Shown: positions 36,012-48,415 of the stretch, piece by piece | Layout: each line of letters starts with the position of its first letter | Numbering within the stretch: position 1 is the stretch's first letter | Origin: Lepiota brunneoincarnata | Lineage: Eukaryota > Basidiomycota > Agaricomycetes > Agaricales > Agaricaceae | Reading direction: 5' to 3' | NCBI GenBank assembly: GCA_023014365.1 | Contig: JAEBUN010000013.1 | Location: forward strand, 1,054,001 to 1,118,000 | Length of the DNA: 64,000 nucleotides | Position numbers and translations under genes: made by a program | The notes under the pieces: generated by a model | What the model was told of the DNA's origin: nothing | The model's database searches: none | Seen by the model: only the letters and a program-made list of their open reading frames with translations

Positions 36012-37337
36012 TTTTCGGATTTCTGCAAGGTTAATCGTCGACCTTGACTTTCTTTTATATCATCTTTAGACTCGCTTCTGGTCCTTCTCATAGTAACAAC
36101 GTAGCTTCTGAAAAAAACCCAGCTTTTTTCCGTCCGCTCCACGGCACTCTCTCTCGCTGACAACTTGGTTACGTTCGCCTACGAGTTTCCCGCTGCGCGG
36201 TGCAGATGCAGACCAATCATTTCGCCCCTCGGCAGTCGTTGGTCCCGACGAACAGTGAACACCTGACGACTCCCAGCTGGACTGGTTCACTTCTGATCAC
36301 CCGTCTCCCACGATGAACAAGGGCCACCCACAGTACCAGGCCGTCGTTATTCCAAGCAGTCGCCGAAGCTACTTAACGGCCACGTGGTTGCTTCCAAGAA
36401 AAGCATTGACGTGCTCCAAGCGAATGGGTTGACTCCGACAAAACACTTTCTCAAGTTCCGAATTTAAGCCAGGTGCATCCTCCACACCACTTCTTCCGGT
36501 ACACAAGAAGAGTACCGGTGCAAAGCTGAGCGCGTTTCTGCCAAGATTTCCCCAGACTAACGCGGAACGACATAGATCTAGTTAGTGCCGTCATCGTACC
36601 AACCCCTGCGAGATTGCGCCTTCCTTCTCTGTCAGAGGGAAGCCCGGTACGAATATTAGCTGACCCTGTCGGTCCCTGGGAAAGAGGCGGAGCCGTGCGA
36701 CAAGACAAGCGGAGGGAACTAATTATGACCTTGGGGTGGTTGCGAGCGGGGTTGTGGGATTTGACAGGAAGCATTTGCATATCAATTGTCCGGGTGAGCG
36801 ACGTGGAGAAAGCTGGGTAGGGGGAATATTCGGAGGCGGGGTACTCATGACTCATGTTCTCGAGTACGATTCCAAGAACCGTTCGATCAATATCAAATTC
36901 CAAACCCAATCCGGGACAAAACGCTTCAAGATCTAATGTATTCTAACTTGCTTATTGGCAATAATGTATCTTTTTGAAAAGCGTTAGGATTGAATATATG
37001 GGCCACGACGAGGCGGGAAATGTTAGAATACAGGGTAGTCAAATCGAAGAATGAACCTGCGTTCCGGTAACATGTCTTGTATTCATGCAGATATGGCTCA
37101 CCAGGACAGGCGCTATCTCACTGGTGGACACACCCGGACCTGACAGACGCTTTTAACCGCTTGCTGGCTCGTAGTTTGCGTTGATAGCGGGACTGTGAGG
37201 ATGTCAAGGGCGGGTGATGTCGATTTGGGCTGAGAGAATGGCGCTCATCTTCCCGAGTCTGGTCTTTCACAGGTCCATCTTGTAGTGGATGGCGTTCTTG
37301 AGGGTGCTTTTGTTCTGGATGCGAATGTTACATTAGG
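36012..37337. other. No gene recognised
   Basis: Contains a 152-codon minus-strand frame (36451-36909) and others without any family motif or splice support. The left end should contain the AA9 copy B promoter. Confidence 0.4.
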
Positions 37338-38694
37338 TCATAAAAGAAAGCTGGAATTATATTTACTTCCGTGTCGGCTCCAGCCACTTGGCTCGTCTTC
37401 ATGTTCGCCCTCCGAAGAGCCGTTGCCGTTGCGAATCAACATCCTTTTGGGAATGTCAGCAACGCATTCCGTCACTGTAGCGCCCGTCCCACCCATAGAT
37501 GTTGTGATAAGCAGCGTTCGTCGTGCCTTCTCCATGATCACATCCATCCCGTCCTTATCAATCTCTTGCTTAATGGACGCGAGAAAACAAAGGTCGGCTG
37601 TTTCCAGATGGCGCTGGAGAACGGTATGTGACCTTTGGTCTCCTGAAGGTTTTCGATGGTAATGACGCCATCCTGCCACAGTTCGAGAGCACGTTGGGCC
37701 TGTAAACGAATATGAGAACCAGTCGAAGCGTCAGATTGATTGGCATACAGCTGCTGCTGCGAGAGCCAGTGAGCCACGGGGCTGCATGTGTGTGGAACAA
37801 GCCTCTAGGACATCAACACACACCACCGTTTTGGTGACATTTGAAGTGATAGGCAAAGATCCGAATGATAAAGGGCGAGTGGAATATACCCCGCCATCTC
37901 TAAGTAGCCGGGGTTAGCGGTGCGCGCGAAACAAGAAGATGCCGCACTTCAGTGTCATCCTTATTAGCCTTCAAAAAGAGGAATCGGTTATTCCACAACA
38001 TGTATCGAGCATAAGCGGCACGGGCCTCGGTAGTTGGAAATTTGTGATGACCTTCGAAGAAAGTATTGAGCACTGTTAGGGCAGTTGAGGCGAATGGGTT
38101 TCGCCATTTGTCCCTGAAATGCTGGGATACCTGGGACGAATAATTGATCGCGGTATGCACCTAAAGCTAACAAACTCACGAGATCGAAAGCAACACAGCG
38201 AGCTGTCTGAGAGATCAAGTTCTTCCATGACCTCTTCTTAGTAATATTCACCACAGACCAAGCGAAGAACATCAAGCACATCCTCCTCAGGGGGATTCCA
38301 GGGCTCCAGACATGTAGAGGCCCAGGGGATCATTATTGGGACGACCTTTTCAGCCCAGGTCTCCTTTTCGTGACAGGCGGTGGGCATTTTTTCGTCGGCG
38401 GGTTCTCGCTGGAGCTTTGGTGGTGCTGGCTTTGTATTTGGTTCCGTGACTTGAATTGTTGCCTGAGGTACTGATTATATGAGCGAGCTCAGGACCTATA
38501 CTATGCAGCTCGCCTACCTCGCTTGTAATCCGTCTTTTTTTGTTAGAAGGGTGAGAAAGGTGCTCCTCACGTTCTGATCCATCGATTTCTTCGTCAGTAG
38601 GTCCACCTGTTGGACCATTTTCATGGCTTTTATCTCTGTAGTCACTCCCAATACTGTCCTCGGGTGCTGGACGTCTGGGGCCTGGCGCGTTCAA
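37338..38694 (-). CDS. Unrecognised multi-exon protein, lineage-specific type
   Basis: A spliced frame can be followed: an acidic/basic N-terminal part with a likely nuclear signal (NKKRR), then a segment with IPWASTCLEPWNPPEEDVLD and KKRSWKNLISQTARCVAFDL, intron (gtgagt...cccag), VSQHFRDKWRNPFASTALTV, PTTEARAAYARYMLWNNRF, then a part rich in Phe and Ile (HSPFIIRIFAYHFK), QPRGSLALAAAA, intron (gtatgc...ttacag), AQRALELWQDGVITIENL, and finally EIDKDGMDVIMEKARRTLL with the end at 37338. The pattern 'PRG-LALA-A-RAL-W-DG' reminds me of an uncharacterised family repeated in Agaricomycete genomes, but I recall no name or function. The frame breaks by one base near 37600 (between SSAIWKQPT and LASIKQEID). 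Exact exon limits are uncertain. Confidence 0.4.
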
Positions 38695-39707
38695 TGCACC
38701 AGCGGTGGGAAGTCGCGGAACTGGCCGGTACGTGGGTGATGGTAGTACGCGTAATTATGGGCCTTGTAGTTTTTGGTATGCTTTCTGCGCATTCCGTAAC
38801 CGGAAAATGTCGTCGTGGGTCGGCGCCCGACCCTGTTCCACCAGGACCCGGCATCATGAGCACAAGAGATCAACGTAGTCACGGTTTCCCAATGGGGCAG
38901 TCTGTGACTGTAGCACACAGCTCCGTCAATGTAGCTACTGCTTGTATTAACCAGTTGAAGCAGCAAACGAGGCAGGAATATTCGAGTGGATGTAAAGTTG
39001 CTGGTGTGATTGGTAGGGCCCTAAAGCTCGAAGCCCCGAGGCCCGGAGGTTTGGTTACGTGAAGTCTGTGCTGATCAGAAAAGACATATCACTCAATATT
39101 TTAACAGTTTCCTCACGGCGACACCCACCTTTTAGCTCTTGACTTTACACCGGAAGGAGAACACTTCAAACAATAATGCTTGTACATACGAACATCTCGT
39201 TCTTCGGATTATCGCATGGCTTCGAGTAAACTAGAATCAGTGCGCGAAGACTTCCAAAATAAGACAAAGTCCCTTCAAGTTAGGATGCAGTGCATCCCCA
39301 TTTTCTAACATGTGTCCTGGAACCACTCCCGAGAAACAATGCCGAAGTCCTGCTTTACCCTCCATGGCTTCCAGCGAGTAAAAGACGGCTGAAAACGTGG
39401 CGGACCCAAACTGCCCCGTGGTCGGGTTCTTCTGTCCTTCTAATGGAACGCCTCCTATAGGCTCTGGCGCGATGCAGCGTGAGTGACATTGAAACCTACA
39501 TAGGCCGGGAAAATCGCGCCTCGCCCCCCTCAGTATCCACCAAGTAAAACCTTTTCATATGAATTACCTCAAACCGACGACCTCGCATCATCCTGTGAGG
39601 GGGCTCACGATAGACAAAGGACTACTATATACACGGAGCCGACTTGCATTTCCAAGTAGGCCACCTGGTTTCAAGAAATGGATTGTATTCACTGACTCTG
39701 GGTCAAA
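38695..39707. other. No gene recognised
   Basis: Short frames only. Part of it may be the 5' end of the minus-strand gene before it or of the BTB gene after it; I could not place either first exon with confidence. Confidence 0.35.
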
Positions 39708-40419
39708 ATGAAGGTCGAACAGACTCTCTTCCGTGTTCATGGATATTTTTTCTTAAGGGAATCCTCTCGTTTCCGTGAGCGAATGGCCGGGGGTGAATGT
39801 GCAAGAACGCATGCAGGGATCTCAGACGACACAGCTATTCCAGTGAAGGGTACTTCACCGAAGGAATGCTCTCAATTCCTCTGGGTATTTTACAACCCGT
39901 ATGTCTAGAACCTATCTCTGTGCTTTCAGCTCTCAAATTCAAGTTACCAGAACATACATCTATTCTGCCCCAGTGTCGGCCTGGCGTACCATCCTTATCC
40001 TCTCCTCTCCGAAGAAATGGGACTTCCCAAAGGTCCACGCACTTGCATTGAACCAATTGAAGGATCTACCCTTGCCTATCTTCGACCGAATCGCTTTATA
40101 TAAAACCTGCTCTGTGCCAATCGAATACCTCATACCTCTATACGCCGGACTTTGTCTCAGAGAGGAACCACTTACCTTGGGAGAAGCCGTCAAACTCGGG
40201 TGGGAGCTCACCGTTCTAGTGTCGCAAGTCCGGGAGCGCCTTCTGCGAGGAGCCGGTAGAGATATAGATAACGATCAGCCGCTCGCAGGGTATGAGCCTC
40301 GCCCCTGGGAGGAGTCACAAGAGATCAAGTGGAGGCGCTTGTTACCACCATGCTCAGCGCCAATGAAGAACAGTCTCCGATTTTGGGTCTACGAGGGACA
40401 CAAGAAGACTTACACTTGA
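39708..40419 (+). CDS. BTB/POZ-domain protein, copy 1 (5' end uncertain)
   Basis: Belongs to the large Agaricomycete family of BTB proteins with unknown targets. The visible BTB core reads VEQTLFRVHGYFFLRESSRF, then PVKGTSPKECSQFLWVFYNP; an intron (donor after the NP codons, acceptor ctttcag) leads to APVSAWRTILILSSPKKWDF and the family's alpha-helical part (IFDRIALYKTCSVPIEYLIP, YAGLCLREEPLTLGEAVKLG, LVSQVRERLL). The start given is the first in-frame ATG; a short upstream exon, as in copy 2, is likely but not seen. Downstream fragments (40520-40764, ending GSFKGKVKFGAPA) may be a spliced 3' extension. Confidence 0.6.
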
Positions 40420-41273
40420 ACATGCCTTGTGACCAAGTTCATCTCGTACGTTCGCTACTTATCTTTGCAGTACACTGCAGAAATTGAAGCCCCTCCACAA
40501 CTTAGGCTGAGCTCTGTGCCCGGGACGGGGCTACGATGAAAGCGAAGGGAAAGCGCAAACAATGTCCTGGATCTCCATTTGGTGAGGGTCACGAGGAAAT
40601 GGGTGGAGCTCCGCAGAAGCTTAGGTCGCAGAGTAAGTCCCATCCAAGACCTCCCTCCGATAAACTACTCATGCTCAACTCTAGCTGGTAATCAGGGTCG
40701 GGGAGTCTTCAAGGATGTTTTAGGCAGCTTCAAGGGGAAAGTGAAGTTTGGTGCTCCCGCATGAGTTTTGGGAGGGATAGTGAATATGTTCTTGTGGAGA
40801 AGGCGGCGGTTGAAGAAGCCGAGTTCCTGCAACTCCCTGGTTCTTGGTAAACTCGTAATGCCGGACTTGAGGCATTGTTTTATGTATATGATCTTAGTTT
40901 TTGTTAAGCTGTTCTCGGCCTCGTGGCCCCCTGCTTCGCTTCAGATATACTTAAGCTTTTTTCTGCGAGAAAAATGGGCCGACAAATGCTTTAGCAGGTC
41001 GTATCCATACCTACACCCGTGCGGACCAGACAGGGAAGCTGGTTGTATAGAAGCCCCGTGTATTCCGTAGTCGGCCACGTTCAGTAGCTTCGAAGTTGGC
41101 AGAAACTCTGGGAGTGGACTCACTGTACAAATTAGAAAATTCGAACGGAATGACCGATTCACTGAGCAGACTCTCGTTTATATAAATACGGACTCGAGCG
41201 GGGTGAGTTAGGCCAGTGTTGAAGCCGGACGTTGCTCGGTGAAACCCCCAATTTCTCTTAAGCTCTAGACTGT

Positions 41274-42378
41274 ATGCCTGCTCAAAACCCCACACCTGAC
41301 CACTCTCTCAAAAGCCTCAAGAGGCACCCACAATATTACCACCCTGGAGGCGACCTCGCCATCATCGTAAGTTGCGGAGGATATTTCATGCCAGCATTGA
41401 TAAGCTCATTATAATATGGTCAACTAATAGGTAGAGGATGTCTCGTTTCGCCTTCCTTCCCTGTTTTTCACTCGGGAGTCTCCCGACTTCAGGGATCGGC
41501 TCGCTAGCGAGACCCCGAAGGGCAACGGGGCCGACAACAAAGTCAAGAATATCGACGACGGGGCGCAGCCTACACATACCATCGTCATTCAACAATACGA
41601 ACAAGTCACCCCCGATGATTTCTCGAAGTTGTGCTGGGTATTTTTCAATCCGTGCGTATCAACGACAGCTTTTTTCTTGCTTTCTCTATCATTTATGCGC
41701 TTTGTGTGCTCAGAAAATTCTCGATCTATGAGGCGCCTTTGGGGACCTGGAAAACCGTCCTGCGCCTCGCCAACCAATGGCACCTCTCTGAGGTGAAGGA
41801 CCTCGCATTTCGGGAGTTGGATACTCCAAACAAATTTGACATCCCCCTCGTGGAGAGGATTGTGCTATACCGCCAATACGACGCTGAATTCAGATACTTA
41901 GAGCCTCTCTACGCAGACCTCCTCTCCAGACCAGAACTTTTGACGTACGATGAGGGTAAGGCGCTAGAACTTGAGACTGCCCTCTTGATAGCAGGGGCTC
42001 GTGAACGCCTTCGCACAAATCTCCAGGAGCCTCTTGGCATTTCCTCGCCTCTCCCTGAATCCATGAAGGGCAATGTCGCGCAGATGGTCAAGTCCATCTT
42101 CCAGGGTGGGCCGCCCCCTCCATTCGGCAAAACCGCTACAGGTGTTCAGCCTCTCGGTCGGGCTGGGAATGGCCTGACACCGATGCAGAATGACTCGGCA
42201 AAAACCACGGGCCTTGGGAGCACCGGTGAGTTTTTTCAGAGGACCTCCTCGCTGGGCCAATCTCAGCTCGATGATGTCAGACAACGACGATAAAGGAGGC
42301 AAGAAGTCGAAGGCGGGGACCATAAAGAAGAAGGGAGCCGCTGGTTTGTATGATTATGATGACCCCACGCAGTTTTAG
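41274..42378 (+). CDS. BTB/POZ-domain protein, copy 2
   Basis: Exons: 41274-41366 (MPAQNPTPDH...GGDLAII), from about 41430 (VEDVSFRLPSLFFTRESPDF, then VTPDDFSKLCWVFFNP), then after an intron ending gtgctcag (FSIYEAPLGTWKTVLRLANQ, FDIPLVERIVLYRQYDAEF, LEPLYADLLSRPELLTYDEG, ETALLIAGARERLR). A last intron 42226-42280 (gtgagt...tgtcag) joins to DNDDKGGKKSKAGTIKKKGA with the end YDYDDPTQF, stop at 42376-42378. The same donor and acceptor are visible in the dead copy 3, which supports this end over the read-through stop at 42293. The BTB fold mediates dimerisation, often with Cullin-3; the partner is unknown. The gene is intact. Confidence 0.78.
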
Positions 42379-42879
42379 TTAGGGTAGACTTTGTGAAGCA
42401 ATGTATATGTTCCAGAAATCCATACAAGCCCTTAGTCTCGATGAAGCAAGAGGAGTGTGTCTGCAAAGATGGCGTCAGATTCTGGCCGGAAACGTGCGTG
42501 GGCTTACATGGCCGCGCTCGCAAGGTACTAGATCCTGTGGTCCTTTCTTAAACGTGTAGGAGGCTATTCAATCCGCCTTCTCCGCCACCACGGTTAGGAG
42601 GAAGGCCAAACCCAAGCCTGCACACCGCTAAGTTGCACTAACAATGGCGCTCCTCTCCCCCGCGCAGGTAATGCAGCCTGGCATGCTTTCGTAAAGCCAT
42701 TGCCATCACTCCTACACCCCATCGCTCATTTGCCGGTACAGTATCTGGCATTCCCTCTCCATCTTATTTTTCGCCGCATTCCTGTTCTTTCGACTTGGTG
42801 AATGCCCGTGTGTCCACAGATGCATATATGAACCTTTATTATTTATCTATACAACGTACAATGGCCTAATACCATGACA
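42379..42879. other. Convergent intergenic region (duplicated)
   Basis: Lies between the BTB gene and the P450 stop. It is repeated, with changes, at 47788-48239. No coding sequence recognised. Confidence 0.5.
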
Positions 42880-44959
42880 TTAGATATATTCCGATATTTC
42901 GTCATATGCCGCGCGAATGAGAGCCACCACTTCCTTCGAGCGTGGCGTAATACGACATCTGAAAGGTTCTGGGGGCCTACAAACTCATCAATAAATCTCG
43001 CACTGAAGGCAAAGTGACAAGAAAAAACAGAACTCACGAAACAACCTGTTTGCGTAGAAATTCGACATGGGGAACTTCCTCTTTCCCATTCCCGTCTAAC
43101 GAGGGAGCAACGTTGAAACATGCCAAAATCGACGCAGCCGTTATCCAGAGAGCTGCAAGACCAAATTCGCTGCCTGGGCATATCCTACAAGTTGTAAGAG
43201 CAATATTTATTGAGCGATGGAATTTATGGAAGAAGGAAGAGTGCAAGTACCGGCGACCAAAGCCGAATGTTGCAACCTCTTCTGGGTCAAGGATGTTGCC
43301 GTCCGTCCGCAGTTCCCCAGAAGGTGTGAGGAAACGGGTCGGGTCGAAACTGGAGGGGTTGGCGAAGTTATTTGCATCATGGAATATCGCCCTAGAACAT
43401 ACGTCGTTGCAGCCTTCCGGCTATTCTTTAGAGAAAACATGGTGCTGACCAGGTATTGCCGATGACAAGCGAATCCTTTGGAATATAATAACCTTTGTAT
43501 GTGTCATCCTCGGTTGACATGTGTGGGATTCCCATAGGCAGAATGGGCTCCCATCTCAAAACTTCCTTCAACAATGCTCTGAGATATGGCAAGTTAGGTT
43601 TGTCATCAAAATCTGGAAGACGGTGCTGGCCAACTACAGCGTCGATTTCTGCTTGTGCCGTCGATTGAACGTCGGGGTAGAGAAGGAGTACCGCCATAAT
43701 TGTCTTCAAGGCTGTTGTGGAGGTCTCTGATCCAGCTGGGCATGCGGCACATTAGGTCGTAGGGGGGGGGTACGAGGGTTGTTGGTGGTTTACCTCCGAA
43801 GAATGTTCCCCCCACGTTCTCAATCAACTTTTCTTGGTATCGCTTGCTGTCTCCATCTCTCCCTACATCCTCGAGGCAATCTGAGATGAAACAGGGTCCC
43901 GTAATACCCTCAGCCTTGGAGATATCAATGACACTCGCAAAGTATTCTCAGATGGAACCTCACCATATTCTTCTTGGCAGTCTCAAATGGGTGGCCGAAA
44001 AAGCGTCTCATGAGTACTCTCCCCTCCCTCGCCACTCGCTGAAACCCAGCACCCGGCATCCATTCAGGAACATGTTTGAGGAAAGGCAAAAGGTCGACTG
44101 CATATGCGCCTGGCACTCCTACAACAGTCATCATATCCATCGCCTCATCTGCGAGAGCGATCCATGGGTCGTTGACGCGCTTGATACGAAGACCATATGT
44201 CAGAGAGAGGGCGCTGCCACCAATGCCACTGAGAGCGCCCATCAGACCAGTTCCGTAATAGAGGGTAGAAGGGTAACGCACTTCCTGAAGTGGGTGAAGA
44301 AGTCTTCCGGATAGTCAAGGAAGTTGGGCAAAATGCCTTTGCGGACAAAGTCTCGTGTACGGGATAGAATGGTTTGGTCTGGGGTGGAGATATACTTGGA
44401 CATTATGCGCCTGGATTCACGCCATTCATCACCGTAGGGCATCGCTACAAAAAAGCGTCTCCCTTCCAAACTGTTATACGATCAGGTGTCTGCGGTATTC
44501 CGTCAACTGTTGCCCATTATATACTCACAGCTCGTGATTCATTGTTAGTTGGAGCCTACTAGAGTAGAGCAACGAGCGTTTATGGAGAAGGTCTGTGGCA
44601 GCTTCGAGTGAGTTGAGTACAACAAAAGGCATACCCACTACTTCGAGGTAGATAACATCCGAGTCTGATCACCGAGAACCGTTAACTAGGTTCTGGGCAC
44701 ATTAATGGGCGGGTGTTTACTTAGCTCTTTAGACCATTGGGCGAATTTTTGCCACGCAGCTGTCCTTGGAAAGTCGAGCAAATTTCCTAAGATTGGAAGT
44801 CGTTTCGGACCTGGAGGATACAACCTCTTCGGTCCGCCGTAAGCGCTTCAAGGCTGGGAATAGAACTAGAGCGAAGGTGAGGAGGGCAAGAGCAAGGGCG
44901 ACAGCAGTGGCGTCCGCAGTTAGGAGTGTCATGCTGAGACTGCGTGCCGAATCAGGCAT
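42880..44959 (-). CDS. Cytochrome P450, copy 1 (fungal microsomal type)
   Basis: Haem monooxygenase of the endoplasmic reticulum; substrate unknown. N-terminal anchor MTLLTADATAVALALALLTF, then LYPPGPKRLPILGNLLDFP (Pro hinge), DVIYLEVVGMPFVVLNS, GRRFFVAMPYGDEWRESRR, a 53-nt intron, LSLTYGLRIKRVNDPW, VPGAYAVDLLPFLKHVPEWM, intron after NVGGTFFG, AGSETSTTAL (I helix), LKEVLRWEPILPMGIPH (ExxR), intron, AIFHDANNFANPSSFDPTRF (PERF region), FGFGRR-intron-ICPG (Cys ligand loop), and after a last intron (gtgagt...tttgtag) PPEPFRCRITPRSKEVVALI to the stop at 42880. One problem: between the anchor and the Pro hinge the frame shifts by one base near 44826. Everything else splices in phase. The pattern (OxaD/CYP5144-like) is common in Agaricomycetes; the subfamily is not assigned. 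Confidence 0.85.
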
Positions 44960-45052
44960 CCATTAGATTGAACATATATATTTCCCTCAGGCATGAGGAC
45001 ATGTGGTGATGTGCCGTTAATGAGTGTTCTTGTTCGCAACAGAAGCCGTTAC

Positions 45053-45343
45053 TGTCGTAGGTTGGTAGGTCGGATGGGCGACAACCTCGGACGGTCACAT
45101 CAGGTCACTGCGTTCTCACCGGCAAATTCCAAACTCCGACATTGATAGAGTGACAGAAAGTGACATTTGTCGACTTTGCTGTTCTTCATACTCCCTCTAT
45201 TTCTTTGCTTCAAAATACCTGGAAAATATAAAGGACAAGTAAGAGGAGGTATCTACCAAGAGTTATGACGATTGAGCCAGTATATAGCAAGATAGAGGTG
45301 TTCGTCCGAACTTGTCGCCCATCCGACCTACCAACCTACGACA
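45053..45343. mobile_element. Inverted-repeat element with perfect 32-bp ends (MITE-like), 291 bp
   Basis: Bases 45053-45084 (TGTCGTAGGTTGGTAGGTCG...GGGCGACAA) are the exact reverse complement of 45312-45343. No open frame lies between them. A target duplication is not obvious, so it may be a non-autonomous element or a local inversion duplicate. It lies about 95 bp upstream of the P450 copy 1 start. Confidence 0.6.
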
Positions 45344-45754
45344 ATATTCGGATTTGCCGCTTACATCATGGTATTATCACGTGTTAACAAATTAAGTTAA
45401 TTCTTCGCACATTGTAGTGAAATTATGGATGGGATGTGAAAACAATCAGTGGGCTATCATTTGGTTGCCTCTGATTACCACGTAACCTACGGAGAGATGC
45501 TCTCATGAGGGCTAGGAGGATCTCCAGGTAAGGAGGCAAAGTGGGAAATGGCCGCCGCCTTGCCAAGAGGTAGCTTGAGGGAAGAAACAGCCCGACCTGA
45601 ACGATTGGTAGGGCCGACTGAGCAGTCCGAGATGGACGCCCAGTGGCTGTACCACATCACTGGGGAGTAGGTGGGTGGGAGCGAAAAACTTGCGAAGATT
45701 GGGCGGAGGGAGAATATCTGAGCGAGAAAAGTGGAGAAATTCAGCAACAGGAAC

Positions 45755-47090
45755 AAGCCACATCTGACGATTTCTCGAAATTGTGTGGGTATTTTTCATT
45801 TCGTGCATACCAGCTAAACATTTTTTCTTGCGTTCTCTATCATTTATGTGCTTCGTGTGCTAAGACAATCCTCGATCTACGGGATGACCTTGGAAAACCA
45901 TCCTGCGCCTCGCGAACCGATGGCACCTCTCTGAGGTGAAGGACCTCGCGTTTCGGGAGCTGGATGCCCCAAACAAATTTGACACCCCTCTCATGGCCAG
46001 GATTGTGCTGTACCGCCAATGCGACACTTAATTCAGATACCTGGATCCCCTGTACGCTGGGCTCCTGAAGAGCGGGATACTCTTCTACACTCGAAACGAA
46101 ACGAGGATGGGAACGTGATCAGCGAAACGGCTACCGGGCTTCAAGACAGAGAAGGTTATTGTTGGGGTGGGACGGTCGTGTATTGACTGGCGAACGAGTC
46201 TCCGAGAGCCGTCCTTTTATAAATATGGTAGTACAGTAAATTATTTCCTCTCTATGCTCGAAAGGGAGAGGAAAATGAACTCTTGACAAAAATAGGCTAT
46301 TTCTGAGAGGTGGAGTGAAATAAGGGGTATAGGAAACTTTTCAGTGTAGGATTATGGAAAGAAAAAGGGATTGGCAAAAGAGGTGGTATGCGAGGCATGG
46401 AGAAATAAGAAGGGCAAGTCCACAATCACGGTCAGGGGAAAGAAATAAAATCGAAAGAAATTTGTCTAACGACAAGTCAGATCACAAGCGGAACGGCGGG
46501 GATATCGAAAGCGGGGTGAATTGTTGGGTGATGAGCAGGATGACGGACCCTTGGGCACGAGTGTCCCGAAGTCATTGATGCCGGGGGTTCGTTCTGGGTT
46601 CATCAGGTTCATCAGTAAGGTTCGTCACCCGATTTCCACAAGAGGTGGCGTGTGGTGGCCATTATGCATGCAGCCGCACGTCCGCCTCTACACTCCTTTC
46701 CAGATCAGACCTTTGGCTCGTGAGCACCTTCGGACAAATCTCCAGGAGCCTCTTGGCATTTCCTCGCCTCTCCCCGCATCCACGAAGACCAGCGTTCTGC
46801 AGATGGTCAAGTCGATCCTCCAGGGTGGGACACCCCCTGCCTTCGGCAAACCCGTTACAGGTGCTCAGCCTCTCGGTCGGACTAGAAAATGGCCTGACAC
46901 TGATGTAGAATTGGTCTTCAACAACCACAGGCCTTAGGAAGTGCCGGTGAATATTTCAGAGGATCCTCTCGCCGGACCAGTCTCAGCTTGATGATGACAG
47001 ACAACGAAGGATGGGACTATAAAGAAGAAGGGAACAGCTGGCTAGTATGAGTATGATAACTCTACGCAGCTTTAGGTATAAGCTTTGTGA
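45755..47090 (+). pseudogene. BTB/POZ-domain protein, copy 3 (dead)
   Basis: Follows BTB copy 2 in order with high similarity: 'ctgacgatttctcgaaattgtg', 'ctcgatctacggg', 'cctctctgaggtgaaggacctcgcgtttcggga', then 'ctcgtgagcaccttcggacaaatctccaggagcctcttgg'. The first half of the BTB core is missing, the frame breaks repeatedly, and about 650 bp of unrelated sequence (46065-46711) replace about 75 bp of coding sequence. The final intron (gtgaat...gacag at 46947-47001) is still visible. Confidence 0.75.
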
Positions 47091-47102
47091 AGAAATGTGT
47101 AT

Positions 47103-47787
47103 TGTAGAGGTAAACATGTGGCTGCACACGCAACAGCCACCACATGCCACCTCTCGCGGAACTTGGAAGACGAACCTTGACGAACCCAGAACGAACTCTC
47201 GGAACGCCCATGCCAAAGGGGACCATTATCATTTCGACAACCTCTCCGTTCCATTGGCAGCCTCATGTGTTCCTGGACAGATAAAATTTCACTCATTTTC
47301 CATTCCTTTCCCTGAGCACGATCATAGAATAAGTTTTCTTTCTGTTTATAGGTTTTTCTGTGCCTCGCACACCATCTCTTTTATCTTCTCCTTTTCTCTT
47401 TCCTAATTTTCTGCGAACGCAGTCGTGAAAACTTCACTTTCGCCCCTTTTTCACTTTCCCCATCTCCTAGATATGACCTAGCCTTAGTACCTCTCATTTT
47501 CCTCTCTGCTTTGGTGTGGGAAACATATAATTAATTGTTGTTAACTGGTGTATAAAGTACTGTACAGATCTCGGAGACGTGTTCTCCAGTCAATACAGGA
47601 CCAAACAAACTCCTCTCAATCTCATGCACTCATTCTCGCTTAAGATGACGTGTCTCCCTGGTTTTCGAAGCCCTGTGATTGTTGTGCTTCGCTTTGTTTC
47701 AGCTCGTTTTGTTTTGTTTCGTCTTGTTCAGCCATGCCTGTCTCAACCTCAAGGTGATCCACTTGTAGGAGAGTCTGATCCTCTTCA
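47103..47787. mobile_element. Solo-LTR-like element, 685 bp
   Basis: Begins TGTAGAGG and ends CTCTTCA, flanked by GTAT on both sides (47099-47102, 47788-47791). The ends form a short inverted repeat (TGTAGAG against TGAAGAG). The duplicate region after BTB copy 2 (about 42395-42420) lacks it, so it inserted after or during the divergence of the two blocks. Its first 150 bp resemble the start of the element at 49698. Confidence 0.7.
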
Positions 47788-48239
47788 GTATGTTACAAAA
47801 ATCCATACAATCTCTCAGTCCCTGTGAAGCCAGAGGAGTGTGTCATTTACTTTCTGCAAAGATGGTATTGGATTCTGAATGGAAACGAGGGATCCTTTCT
47901 CAAATGCGCAGTAGGCTATGTCGGTCCACTTTCGTTGGTTTTCTCCGCCACTGCAGGTTAGGAGGAAAGCCAAACCCAGGCATCCACACCACTGAGTTGT
48001 ACTAACAATGGTACTCCTCCCCCGCGCGCAGGTAATGCAGCCTGGCATGCTTTCGTAAGGCCATTACCATCACTCCTACACCCCATCGCTCATTTGCCGG
48101 TACAGTATCTGGCTTTCCCTCTTCATCTTATTTTTCGCCGAGCTCCTGTTCTTTCGACTTGGAGAATGCCCATGTGTCCATGGATGCCTGAACCTTTATT
48201 ATTTATCCATACAACGTACATTGATCGAATGCCATGACA
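47788..48239. other. Duplicate of the BTB-P450 intergenic region
   Basis: Corresponds to 42405-42879 (shared 'gcaggtaatgcagcctggcatgctttcgtaa' and following sequence). No coding sequence. Confidence 0.65.
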
Positions 48240-48287
48240 TTAGATATATTCTGATGTTTCGTCATATCCCGCGCGAATGAGAGCCAC

Positions 48288-48415
48288 GTGTAAGGATGAT
48301 CACACAGCCGCAGTAACCGTTACACCAAAAGGGACATAACAGAACATGTTAGATGTTCTGTTACCAAGCTGTATATATGTACAGTAGAAGGACTGTAGTA
48401 AGCCCAGGCTTACAC
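48288..48415. mobile_element. Small inverted-repeat insertion (MITE-like), 128 bp
   Basis: Begins GTGTAAGG and ends CTTACAC, with CAC on both sides (48285-48287, 48416-48418). The corresponding place in P450 copy 1 (codons for RSKEVVALIR) has no such sequence, so it is an insertion into the last exon of copy 2. No coding capacity. Confidence 0.65.

Noticed and set aside
42190..42378. Separate small gene starting inside BTB copy 2
   Set aside because: Better explained as the spliced last exon of the BTB gene; the same splice sites appear in copy 3.
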